From: Sphingomonadales bacterium
GTDB taxonomy: Bacteria; Pseudomonadota; Alphaproteobacteria; Sphingomonadales; Sphingomonadaceae
Direction of reading: 5' to 3'
Assembly: GCA_014763545.1 (NCBI GenBank)
Contig: JACXVD010000002.1
Location: 1-64,000, forward strand
Length of the DNA: 64,000 nucleotides
A program made the position numbers and the translations under genes. Each line of letters begins with the position of its first letter. The stretch's first letter is position 1. The notes under the pieces were generated by a model, which did not search any database, was not told the DNA's origin, and saw nothing but the letters and a program-made list of their open reading frames with translations. This document shows positions 1 to 7,297 of this stretch, one piece after another.

Positions 1-53
1 GCGAAGGCGAGGGTGAGGGCGAGGGCGAGCAGGGGCGGAGCGATGGGTTTCAT
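1..53 (-). CDS. 5' end of a probable secreted protein (partial)
   Basis: An ATG at 51-53 on the minus strand opens a frame that runs off the left edge. The visible residues begin MKPIAPPLLALAL, a lysine followed by a Leu/Ala-rich stretch that looks like the start of a signal peptide. No clear Shine-Dalgarno sequence is seen upstream. The rest of the gene is outside the window, so no function can be assigned. Confidence 0.4.
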   Translation of the reverse strand, partial: MKPIAPPLLALALTLAF

Positions 54-95
54 GCGCTGCGTTGTGCCACGCTGCGGAAAAAGCGCAACTTTCGC

Positions 96-500
96 CTATC
101 CCGCCAAGTCTTCCAGCGCGTGCATGTCTTCGTCCGACAGGCCGAAATGGTGGCCGACCTCGTGCACCAGCACATGGGTGACCAGATGCTCCAGCGTCTC
201 GTCCCCGCGCTCGGCCCATTCGTCGAGGATCGGGCGGCGAAACAGGCGGATGCGATCGGGCATTTCGCCCGACAGCTCGATGCTCTTTTCGGTCAGCGGG
301 CGGCCTTCGTAGATCCCGCTGAGTGCGAACGGTTCCTCCAGGCCGACTGCGGCCAGCGTTTCCTCGTCGGCGAAATCTTCCACCTGCAGCACGATATCGG
401 CCAGATGCGCGCGGAATTCGGCTGGCAGCCGCGCCAGGGCGGCGCGCGCCATTTGCTCGATCTCGTCTGCGGAGGGGGCCTCGCCGAAAATGCGTGTCAT
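96..500 (-). CDS. Zincin-like metallopeptidase family protein
   Basis: A 134-residue protein of the small zincin-like metallopeptidase family (PF06262-type). The C-terminal third holds HEVGHHFGLSD, an HExxHxxGxxD zinc-binding motif: two His and a distal Asp would bind zinc and the Glu would be catalytic. No signal peptide or membrane segment is seen, so it is expected to be cytoplasmic. The start at 500 (MTRIFGEAP) is preferred to an upstream in-frame Met because the family begins close to this point. Members are found widely in bacteria and their substrates are mostly unknown. It points towards the left edge and is not obviously in an operon with the catabolic genes. Confidence 0.85.
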   Translation of the reverse strand: MTRIFGEAPSADEIEQMARAALARLPAEFRAHLADIVLQVEDFADEETLAAVGLEEPFALSGIYEGRPLTEKSIELSGEMPDRIRLFRRPILDEWAERGDETLEHLVTHVLVHEVGHHFGLSDEDMHALEDLAG

Positions 501-576
501 GCCAGCACAGCTAGGCACCGTGCAGGCGCTTGCCAAGCCGCGCCCCCCCGGCTAGTGCGCGCTCCTTGCCCAGCCG

Positions 577-604
577 GGCATGCGGAGCGGTGGCCGAGTG
601 GTCG
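577..604 (+). repeat. 28-bp duplicate of the 5' part of the tRNA-Ser gene
   Basis: The 28 bases here are identical to 697-724, which cover a short leader, the 5' acceptor strand and the D-arm start of the tRNA-Ser gene. The copies are exactly 120 bp apart. After 604 the sequence diverges and cannot fold as a tRNA, because no anticodon arm, T arm or 3' acceptor strand follows. It is a remnant or partial duplication, not a second tRNA gene. Confidence 0.8.
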
Positions 605-703
605 GAACCGCAACGGAGTGGAGGTGGGGCGAAGCCCCAACGCGCACGCCTTGCGTGCCCGCCCCGCCGCAGCTAGAGGGCAGCGCCTGTTCGTCAGGCA
701 TGC

Positions 704-794
704 GGAGCGGTGGCCGAGTGGTCGAAGGCGCACGCCTGGAAAGTGTGTATACGGCAAAACCGTATCGAGGGTTCGAATCCCTCCCGCTCCGCCA
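704..794 (+). tRNA. tRNA-Ser (anticodon GGA)
   Basis: The 5' strand GGAGCGG (704-710) pairs perfectly with CCGCTCC (784-790); the discriminator G and an encoded CCA follow. The D arm contains TGGCCGAGTGGTC, the anticodon loop reads CTGGAAA (anticodon GGA), and a long variable arm lies between the anticodon arm and GGTTCGAATCC of the T arm. A long variable arm with anticodon GGA identifies a class II serine tRNA reading UCC/UCU codons. Length is 91 nt including CCA. Confidence 0.96.
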
Positions 795-895
795 TCCAGG
801 CAATTCCCTGTAGCTATGCCTCATCGCGTGGCCGGTTGCCAGAAATCCAAGCGTGATCGAGTGCGCGGTGATGGGGGAGCGAAGCGCGCCGTCGC

Positions 896-1579
896 TTACT
901 CCTGCACATCGGGCGCGTAGTTCCTGACGATCTCGATGAACGATCGGATGGCAATCGTTTCGAGCTGGCCCATGCGGTGTTCGAAGGGTTTGTTGTGTCC
1001 GGCAAAGACGGTCATCCCTTCCATCGATGCCGAGATGAACAGCGCCAGGTCTTCGCGACTGTCGGCATCGAGGTCGGGCCGCATCTCTTCCACGATCTCC
1101 AGCAGCGATGCGCGTGCGCGGGCGTAGAGTTCCTGAACCCGTTCGAGCACGAAGGGGTCGTGATTGGAAAGCGCCCACAGTTCGGGGAAGACATGGGTCG
1201 TCTTCTTGGTGCGGATGTCTTCGAGGATCAGTCCGCAAATCTCCGCCAGCCGCTCTTCGGCGGTCTCGTTGGTGAAGTGGATGATGGCTTCGAATTCGAT
1301 CTCGTAGGCGCGGATGATCGCGTCGAGCAAGTCCTTGACCAGCTCTTCGCGGGTCGGGAAATGATAGGTCAGATTGCCCAGTTTCATGTCGCATGCCGCC
1401 GCGACTCGGCGCATCGACATGCCGCGATACCCCTCCTCCACCAGCAGGCTCAGCGCGGCGCCCAGGATCTGTTCGCGCGTCTCGTGGCCCTTCGCATACC
1501 CGCCCTCACGCTCGGGGAAGGCGAGGTCGGCGACGGCTTTCGTCTTGAATTTACGCGATTCCAGATTGGAAAAAGGCAT
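896..1579 (-). CDS. TetR/AcrR-family transcriptional regulator
   Basis: A 227-residue TetR-family regulator. The N-terminal helix-turn-helix spans about residues 33-80 (REQILGAALSLLVEEGYRG to MKLGNLTYHFPTREELV), and the rest is the usual helical ligand-binding and dimerisation region. The start at 1579 (MPFSNLE) is preceded by GGGGGAG at good spacing; upstream in-frame codons lack a ribosome site. It is divergent from the aralkylamine dehydrogenase operon starting at 1705, so it is the obvious candidate controller of that operon and of itself. Two inverted repeats lie in the shared intergenic region at 1602-1641. The effector is unknown; an amine or an aryl aldehyde/acid intermediate is an inference from position only. 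Confidence 0.88.
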   Translation of the reverse strand: MPFSNLESRKFKTKAVADLAFPEREGGYAKGHETREQILGAALSLLVEEGYRGMSMRRVAAACDMKLGNLTYHFPTREELVKDLLDAIIRAYEIEFEAIIHFTNETAEERLAEICGLILEDIRTKKTTHVFPELWALSNHDPFVLERVQELYARARASLLEIVEEMRPDLDADSREDLALFISASMEGMTVFAGHNKPFEHRMGQLETIAIRSFIEIVRNYAPDVQE

Positions 1580-1601
1580 CCCGACTCCCCCGATCAGAAA
1601 C

Positions 1602-1641
1602 TTGTCATAGGACAAATTTAGGACGCTTGACAAGGTTTGTC
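1602..1641. promoter_or_regulatory. Candidate TetR operator pair between tetR and aauB
   Basis: Two short inverted repeats built from the same half-site lie between the divergent genes: TTGTCATAGGACAA at 1602-1615 and GACAAGGTTTGTC at 1629-1641. Both use GACAA/TTGTC arms, in opposite arrangement. Their place between the TetR start (1579) and the aauB start (1705) fits a TetR operator controlling both directions. Binding by this TetR is inferred. Confidence 0.5.
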
Positions 1642-1704
1642 TCGCAATGAGAGCTTTAGTCCATCGCGCTGGTTTGCGCGGCACGGGCAATGGGGAGATA
1701 CGCA

Positions 1705-2889
1705 ATGCGATACAGGCCGATGGGCATGGCACTGATGGCGGGCACCCTGCTGGCCGCCCCGGCAATCGCCGAGCCTGCACGGGCCGACACGGCGCCTCCG
1801 CTCGCGGCGGAAGAGCTCCCCAGCGTCCAGACCCTGCCCGCGGACTACCCGGCGAGCTGGGTGCTGGTGCATGATTTCCATTTCAACTCGCTGATGGATG
1901 GCCGGATCGCGATCGTCGATACGACCGACCAGGTGCGTCCGCTCAAGGGGCTGGTCCGTGCCGCGCAATTCGCCAACATGCTGCACGCCCCCGCGAAGCA
2001 CGAAATCTATACTTCGGAGACGTTCTATTCCCGCCTGACGCGCGGCGAGCGGACCGATGCGATCACCATCTGGGACACCGCCACGCTGCAACCCAAGGGC
2101 GAGATCGTCCTGCCCGGCGGCAAGCGCCAGCAATCGGTCACCTACAGCGGCACCTTCCAGTTCACCAACAACCAGCACTGGGCGCTGGTCGCCAATTTCA
2201 CACCCGCGCAGTCGGTGACGGTGGTCGACCTCGACGGTCGCAAGGTGCTGGGCGAGATCGACCTGCCCGGCTGCACCCACATCTATCCCACCGGCACGCG
2301 CGGCTTTTCCAGCCTGTGCGCCGACGGTTCGATCATTTCGATGACGCTGGCCGACGATGGCACGGTCGCCAGCTCGAAGGTGGTCGAGAACGTGCAGGAT
2401 ATCGACAATCATCCGCTGTTCGGCATGCCCGCGATGGTCGGCAAGACGGCATGGTTCGTCAGCTATGACGGCCAGCTGCGCGGCATCGACCTGTCGGGCG
2501 AGTTTGCGCGCCCGCTGCCGGGAACGGCGAGTGTCGGCAGCGCAGCGGGCGGTGCGCCCGAATGGCGGCCCGGCGGCTGGCAAGTGATCGCCAGCGATGC
2601 GCAGGGCCTGCTCTATGTGCTGATGAGCCCCAATGGCCGCGAGGGCAGCCACAAGGACGGTGGCACCGAAGTCTGGGTGGTCGACCCGGTCGCCAACAAG
2701 CAGTTGCGCCGGATCGACCTCGGCGGGGTCGGCTTCTCGATCACCGTGACGCATGAGGCGCGCCCGCAACTGATCGTCGCGCGGCCCGATGGCCGGATCG
2801 ACGTGTTCGATGCGCAGGACGGCACGCTGGTGCGCCAGCTGGGGGCCACCGCCGCGTTCAATCCGATCCTGCTGGCTCCGGCGCAGTAA
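1705..2889 (+). CDS. aauB: Aralkylamine/methylamine dehydrogenase heavy (beta-propeller) subunit
   Basis: A 394-residue periplasmic protein matching the heavy subunit of the tryptophan tryptophylquinone amine dehydrogenases (MauB/AauB). An N-terminal signal peptide (about residues 1-27, ending near AIAEPARA) is followed by a beta-propeller with repeated segments such as IAIVDTTDQV, ITIWDTATLQ and VTVVDLDGRKV. The heavy subunit packs against the TTQ-bearing light subunit in an A2B2 enzyme that oxidises primary amines to aldehydes plus ammonia. The start at 1705 is chosen because GGGGAG lies 7 bases upstream; an ATG at 1690 in the same frame is possible. It is the first gene of aauB-mauE-mauD-aauA, with one base before mauE. 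Numbering in the light subunit favours the aromatic-amine type over the methylamine type. Confidence 0.93.
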   Translation: MRYRPMGMALMAGTLLAAPAIAEPARADTAPPLAAEELPSVQTLPADYPASWVLVHDFHFNSLMDGRIAIVDTTDQVRPLKGLVRAAQFANMLHAPAKHEIYTSETFYSRLTRGERTDAITIWDTATLQPKGEIVLPGGKRQQSVTYSGTFQFTNNQHWALVANFTPAQSVTVVDLDGRKVLGEIDLPGCTHIYPTGTRGFSSLCADGSIISMTLADDGTVASSKVVENVQDIDNHPLFGMPAMVGKTAWFVSYDGQLRGIDLSGEFARPLPGTASVGSAAGGAPEWRPGGWQVIASDAQGLLYVLMSPNGREGSHKDGGTEVWVVDPVANKQLRRIDLGGVGFSITVTHEARPQLIVARPDGRIDVFDAQDGTLVRQLGATAAFNPILLAPAQ

Positions 2890-2890
2890 G

Positions 2891-3391
2891 ATGGCGGCTG
2901 TCACCCTCGCGCTGATCCTGCTGCTGGTGGCATCCGCCGCGCACAAGTTCATCCAGCGCGACAGCATGGCGCCGGTTACCGCGCGGCTGGTCGGTGTGCC
3001 TGCCGCCGCGGGGGCGCTGGTGCTGTTGCTGGCGGCGAGCGCCGAAATTCTCGCCGCGCTGGCGCTGGTCATGCCTGCAACGCGGCTGGGCGGGGCCATG
3101 GCCGCCGCTGCGATCTGGACGAGCTATGCGGTCGCCCTGCTGCGCCATCGCGGTTCCGTGCTCGACTGCGGCTGTGACCTGGTCCGCCGCGAAAAACCGG
3201 TGGGGCTGTTCGCGATCCTGCGGCCGGTGCTGCTGGCCGCCGCCGCGCTGAGCGTCGCGCTGGTGCCGCCCCGGGGCTGGACGGTCGATGCCCCTTTCGC
3301 CGCCGCTGCGCTGCTGGCGCTGTGGTTCGCCGCCTCCGAACTCGCCGCCATTCCGGCCTTTAGTCGCTCCGCCAAGGGGATGAAATCATGA
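2891..3391 (+). CDS. mauE: MauE-family membrane protein for amine dehydrogenase maturation
   Basis: A 166-residue, mostly hydrophobic protein with four or five predicted membrane segments and the DCGC motif typical of MauE (residues about 93-96). MauE and MauD are both needed for correct disulphide formation or stability of the Cys-rich light subunit. The start at 2891 follows the aauB stop directly, and the stop codon overlaps the ATG of mauD (ATGA at 3388). The adjacent Cys pair on a membrane scaffold suggests it passes electrons to or from MauD, much as a DsbD/DoxX-like protein would; that mechanism is inference. Confidence 0.88.
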   Translation: MAAVTLALILLLVASAAHKFIQRDSMAPVTARLVGVPAAAGALVLLLAASAEILAALALVMPATRLGGAMAAAAIWTSYAVALLRHRGSVLDCGCDLVRREKPVGLFAILRPVLLAAAALSVALVPPRGWTVDAPFAAAALLALWFAASELAAIPAFSRSAKGMKS

Positions 3392-3981
3392 TCCTGACAT
3401 CTCAGATCCTGCTGTGGGTCGCCGTCGTCTTGCTGGCCGTCATGGTCGCCGCGCTGGCCCGGCAGGTCGGCATCTTGCACGAACGCATCGCCCCGGCGGG
3501 CGCGCTGACCCTGCATCAGGGCGTATCGGTGGGCGAAGTGCCGACCTCGCTCGAACTCAAAGCGGTCGGCGGCGGCAGCGTGACGGTGGGCGGCAAGCGC
3601 GACGGGCGCAGCCAGCTGGTGTTCTTCGCCGCTCCCGATTGCCCGATGTGCAAGTCGCTGCTGCCCGTGCTGCGCTCCTCCGCGCGCGCCGAGGAGGACT
3701 GGCTGGATGTGGTCCTGGCCGGTGACGGTGACGAGGCGGGCTATCGCCGGATGGTGACCGAACACGGCCTGGCCGATCTGCCGCTGGTCCTTTCGGAGGC
3801 GCTGGGCCGCAGCTTCGGCGTGTCCAAGCTGCCCTATGCCGTGCTGCTGGACGATGGCGGCCGGGTCGCCTCGCTCGGCCTCATCAACAGCCGGGAACAT
3901 CTCGAAAGCCTGTTCGAAGCCAAGGAGCGCGGCGTCGCTTCGTTGCAGGACTATCTCGCCCGCCGCGACGGGAGTGCATGA
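3388..3981 (+). CDS. mauD: MauD thioredoxin-like protein for light-subunit disulphides
   Basis: A 197-residue protein anchored by one N-terminal membrane segment (residues about 5-25) followed by a periplasmic thioredoxin-like domain. The active site is CPMC (C85, C88) in FFAAPDCPMCKS. MauD is required to make the six disulphides of the amine dehydrogenase light subunit. It overlaps mauE upstream and aauA downstream by ATGA-type junctions (3388 and 3978), so the four genes are translationally coupled. Confidence 0.92.
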   Translation: MILTSQILLWVAVVLLAVMVAALARQVGILHERIAPAGALTLHQGVSVGEVPTSLELKAVGGGSVTVGGKRDGRSQLVFFAAPDCPMCKSLLPVLRSSARAEEDWLDVVLAGDGDEAGYRRMVTEHGLADLPLVLSEALGRSFGVSKLPYAVLLDDGGRVASLGLINSREHLESLFEAKERGVASLQDYLARRDGSA

Positions 3982-4535
3982 CGATGGCCGGTTTCGACAA
4001 GCTGACAGAACGGTTCTCGCGCAAGCTGGCACAGGGCACCTCGCGCCGCAGTTCGCTGGCCTGGCTGGGTCTGGTGGCGACGGGTGACGCGACGATCCCG
4101 ACGCTGCCGATCGCGCGCGCGGCAACCCCGCATGGCGACGGCGCGGCGCGCCCGCCCATTCCATCGGGGTCGGCGCAGGACCCGGGCGACCGGGCGAGCT
4201 GCGACTACTGGCGCTATTGCGCGATCGACGGGTTCCTGTGCAGCTGCTGCGGGGGCACGGTGAACAGCTGCCCGCCGGGCACGGAAATGAGCCCGATCAC
4301 CTGGATCGGCACCTGCACCAACCCGGCCGATGGCCGCGCCTATGTGATCAGCTACAACGATTGCTGCGGCGTCACCTCCTGCGGGCAGTGCCTGTGCAAC
4401 CGCAATGAAGGCGACCGGCCGCAGGTGCGGCCGCAATCGAACAATGATTACAACTGGTGCCTGGGCACCGAGAGCAGCGTCTACAATTGCTCGGTCGCGG
4501 CGATCATCGGCGTGGCGGTGGAAGACGCGGGATGA
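3978..4535 (+). CDS. aauA: Aralkylamine dehydrogenase light subunit (TTQ cofactor)
   Basis: A 185-residue Cys-rich light subunit carrying the tryptophan tryptophylquinone cofactor. W109 (in SPITWIG) and W160 (in DYNWC) are 51 residues apart, the spacing of the two TTQ-forming tryptophans, and D128 (SYNDCC) matches the catalytic Asp. These numbers coincide with those used for Alcaligenes faecalis aromatic amine dehydrogenase. The position of its Thr172 is Ser172 here. The leader has a twin-Arg-like TSRRSSLAWLG at residues 21-31, usual for this family. The mature domain begins near CDYWRYC. Start 3978 overlaps the mauD stop. The enzyme would oxidise aryl-alkylamines such as phenylethylamine or tyramine in the periplasm and pass electrons to a cupredoxin or cytochrome c; the exact substrate is not shown by the sequence. 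Confidence 0.94.
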   Translation: MTMAGFDKLTERFSRKLAQGTSRRSSLAWLGLVATGDATIPTLPIARAATPHGDGAARPPIPSGSAQDPGDRASCDYWRYCAIDGFLCSCCGGTVNSCPPGTEMSPITWIGTCTNPADGRAYVISYNDCCGVTSCGQCLCNRNEGDRPQVRPQSNNDYNWCLGTESSVYNCSVAAIIGVAVEDAG

Positions 4536-5023
4536 ACCCGGCCCGCCTGCTCCTTCCCCTGGCATCGCTTGCCCTGCTGGCTGCGGTCGGCGCGCAAGGG
4601 GCGCTGGCCAGCGGCAGCGGCGGCAGCACCGGCAGGGGCATGGCGGGCGTCGCCAATCCGGAGCAGGCACGGGTCGACTACATGCTCAAATGCCAGGGCT
4701 GCCACCAGCCCGACGGCAGCGGGGACATGGCGCATACGCCGCCGCTCAAGGGCGCGGTCGCGCAATTCCTGCATGTTCCCGGGGGGCGCCAGTTCCTCGG
4801 GCGGGTGCCCGGAGTGGCATCGACCGACCTTAGCGATGTGCGGCTGGCGCAATTGCTGAACTGGACCGTCCAGCGGTTCGATCCGGCCCACCTGCCGGGC
4901 GATTTCCAACCTTATTCGACACAGGAAATCTCGGAACTGCGCCGCGTTCCGCTCCGCCTCGAGCGGGCGGAAACGCGGGCCAGGCTGGTTGCGGCGATCG
5001 AGGAGGGAGCGCCGACGACCTGA
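4532..5023 (+). CDS. Periplasmic monohaem cytochrome c of the amine operon
   Basis: A 163-residue protein with a signal peptide (residues 1-26) and one haem-binding motif CQGCH (C54, C57, H58). A later Met-containing stretch could give the sixth ligand. The start at 4532 overlaps the aauA stop (ATGA), so it is translated together with the dehydrogenase. Small cytochromes c are found next to aromatic amine dehydrogenase genes, and electron acceptance from the TTQ enzyme is the likely role. No azurin or amicyanin gene is visible in the window, which strengthens that reading. Confidence 0.82.
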   Translation: MNPARLLLPLASLALLAAVGAQGALASGSGGSTGRGMAGVANPEQARVDYMLKCQGCHQPDGSGDMAHTPPLKGAVAQFLHVPGGRQFLGRVPGVASTDLSDVRLAQLLNWTVQRFDPAHLPGDFQPYSTQEISELRRVPLRLERAETRARLVAAIEEGAPTT

Positions 5024-5049
5024 AATTGCACTTAGGGAGGCTAGTTGGG

Positions 5050-7275
5050 ATGATTAAGCGGAATTTCAGGGCATTTGGGGTGCCCAGCATTGCATTGGTG
5101 GCAGCCCTTGCGGCCACTCCGGCCCTCGCACAATCGCAGGACGATGTGCCGGTCGCAGGTGAAATCCTGGTGACCGCGTCCAAGCGTGCGGAAAATTTGC
5201 AGGATGTACCGATTTCGCTGTCCGCGATCGGCGGCGACAGCCTCGCCAAGTCGCGCACCACCAATGTGGACGATCTGGTCACCAAGGTGGCGAACCTCCA
5301 GCTGACCTCGATCGTGGGCGACAACACCCCGATCTTCGCCCTGCGCGGGGTTTCGATGTCGGACTATTCGCTCAACCAGTCGAGCCCGGTGGCGACCTAT
5401 TACGACGAGGTTTACAAGGGCAACTTCGCCTTCCTCGGCGTCGCCATGTTCGACCTTGAACGGGTGGAGGTGCTGCGCGGGCCGCAGGGCACGCTCTATG
5501 GCAAGAACACCACCGGTGGCGCCGTCAACCTGATCAGCCGCAAGGCCGAACTGGGCAGCACCGAAGGCTATCTCAATCTCGGCTATGGCAATTACAACCG
5601 GGTCGATGTGTCGGGCGCGGTCAATGCCCCGCTGGGCGCCAACGCGGCGATCCGCATCGCGGGCACATGGTCCAATGCCGATGGCTGGTTCAAGAATGTC
5701 GTGCCCGGCAAGGCCGACCTTGCCAGTGTTCGCGAATATGGCATTCGCGCCTCGCTCTATGCCGAACCGGCACCCGGCGTGCGGCTGACGCTGCGCGGAT
5801 CGACCAGCTACCAGAACCCGCGCAATTACGGGATCTACGCGCAGCCCGAAGCGGTCAATCGCCCAGGCCTGGGCGAGCGCCAGATTGCCGCCAATATCGA
5901 CGATCGGCGCCGCGCGCGGACCTATTCGCTGGCGATGACGGGCGAATTCGACGTCTCCGACAGCCTGACCCTCACCAGCATCACCTCGTGGGACAAGGGG
6001 CGCCTGTCGTTTTACGAAGACACCGACGGCACGGCGGGCCAGCTGCTGGAGATCCCCTATCTCGATCGCGCCAGCCAGTTCGCGCAGGATCTGCGCCTGA
6101 CCAGCGACACCGGCGGCCCGTTCGACTTCATCCTCGGCGCCTATTTCAACCGCGAGAAGGTCTATAACCAGACCACTTTCGAGATCGGCAAGGACATCGA
6201 CCTGACCGGCGACAATGTGGTGACCGTGGACGATTGCGTGGAAGGGCTGACCAATGCCGATCCCAGCGACGACGGGATCGCCTGCCTGTTCCGCAACAGC
6301 TTCGACCAGGTCAAGAAGAGCTACGCGCTCTATACCGATGCCAGCTTCGAAATCTCGGACCGCGTCACTCTGCGTGGCGGGCTGCGCTATACGCATGATA
6401 CGGGGGTCCAGTCGAATTTCACCTCCGATGCGCTGGGCGTGGACCAATCGCTGGTGGCGAACCTGATCCCGCTGTCGCGCCTCAGCTATTCGACCGATAA
6501 CCTGTCCGGCAAGATCGGGCTGGATTACAAGCTGGTCGACGGCAATTTGATCTACGCGTCGGTCAGCCGCGGTTACCGCGCGCCCAGCTTCAATGCGCAG
6601 GCGTTCTTCGACCCGTCCGAACTTTCGGTCGCGAAGGCGGAGAAGGTGACCGCCTATGAACTGGGTGCCAAGACCCAGTTTGCGAACCGCCAGGTGACGT
6701 TGAACATGGCGGCGTTCTACTACAATTACAGCAACCAGCAGTTCATCAATGTCGATCCTTCGACGGCTGCCCAGACGCTGCTGAATATTCCCAAATCGCG
6801 GATTTACGGCGGCGAGGCGGAATTGACGGCCAATGCCGGCGACATGGTCACCGTGCGGCTGGGCGTGGGGCTGCTGTCCACCGATATTCGCCAGGGTAGC
6901 GTTAGCGGGGTGAATGTCGCGGGCAACAAGCTGTCCAACGCACCGGCGCTGACGCTGAATGGCGGGCTGGATGTGACCGCGTTCGACAACGGCAGCGGCA
7001 AACTGTCGTTCCATCCGGAATTCGCCTATCAGTCGAGCCAGTATTTCGAAGTGCTCAACGTGCCGCGCCTGCAGCAGGACGGTTACGTGCTGCTGTCCGG
7101 CCATATCGACTGGGAATCGGCCGACGGGCGCTGGAACCTGTCGATCTGGGGCAAGAACCTGACCGACAAGCTTTATTTTACTTCGCGGGTGGACCTGCTG
7201 GCGGGCTTCGGCTTCGACTATAACCATGTCGGTGCCCCGCGGACCTATGGCGTATCGGCCGGGATGAAGTTCTGA
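5050..7275 (+). CDS. TonB-dependent outer-membrane receptor
   Basis: A 741-residue TonB-dependent receptor. A signal peptide (about residues 1-28, ending ALAQ) leads to a TonB-box-like EILVTASKR, a plug domain (VPISLSAIG to RVEVLRGPQGTLYG) and a 22-strand barrel ending in the aromatic C-terminus GVSAGMKF. The start at 5050 has AGGGAGG about ten bases upstream; earlier non-ATG in-frame starts lack support. It follows the amine dehydrogenase and cytochrome genes by 26 bases and precedes an aldehyde dehydrogenase, so uptake of the aromatic amine or a related compound is likely. Sphingomonads use such receptors for aromatics and sugars as well as siderophores. Confidence 0.92.
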   Translation: MIKRNFRAFGVPSIALVAALAATPALAQSQDDVPVAGEILVTASKRAENLQDVPISLSAIGGDSLAKSRTTNVDDLVTKVANLQLTSIVGDNTPIFALRGVSMSDYSLNQSSPVATYYDEVYKGNFAFLGVAMFDLERVEVLRGPQGTLYGKNTTGGAVNLISRKAELGSTEGYLNLGYGNYNRVDVSGAVNAPLGANAAIRIAGTWSNADGWFKNVVPGKADLASVREYGIRASLYAEPAPGVRLTLRGSTSYQNPRNYGIYAQPEAVNRPGLGERQIAANIDDRRRARTYSLAMTGEFDVSDSLTLTSITSWDKGRLSFYEDTDGTAGQLLEIPYLDRASQFAQDLRLTSDTGGPFDFILGAYFNREKVYNQTTFEIGKDIDLTGDNVVTVDDCVEGLTNADPSDDGIACLFRNSFDQVKKSYALYTDASFEISDRVTLRGGLRYTHDTGVQSNFTSDALGVDQSLVANLIPLSRLSYSTDNLSGKIGLDYKLVDGNLIYASVSRGYRAPSFNAQAFFDPSELSVAKAEKVTAYELGAKTQFANRQVTLNMAAFYYNYSNQQFINVDPSTAAQTLLNIPKSRIYGGEAELTANAGDMVTVRLGVGLLSTDIRQGSVSGVNVAGNKLSNAPALTLNGGLDVTAFDNGSGKLSFHPEFAYQSSQYFEVLNVPRLQQDGYVLLSGHIDWESADGRWNLSIWGKNLTDKLYFTSRVDLLAGFGFDYNHVGAPRTYGVSAGMKF

Positions 7276-7297
7276 ACTGCGAAATTGGGAGAGGACA

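Noticed and set aside
584-700. Second tRNA gene upstream of tRNA-Ser
   Set aside because: Only the 5' acceptor strand and D-arm start are present; the rest does not fold and lacks an anticodon arm and 3' end.
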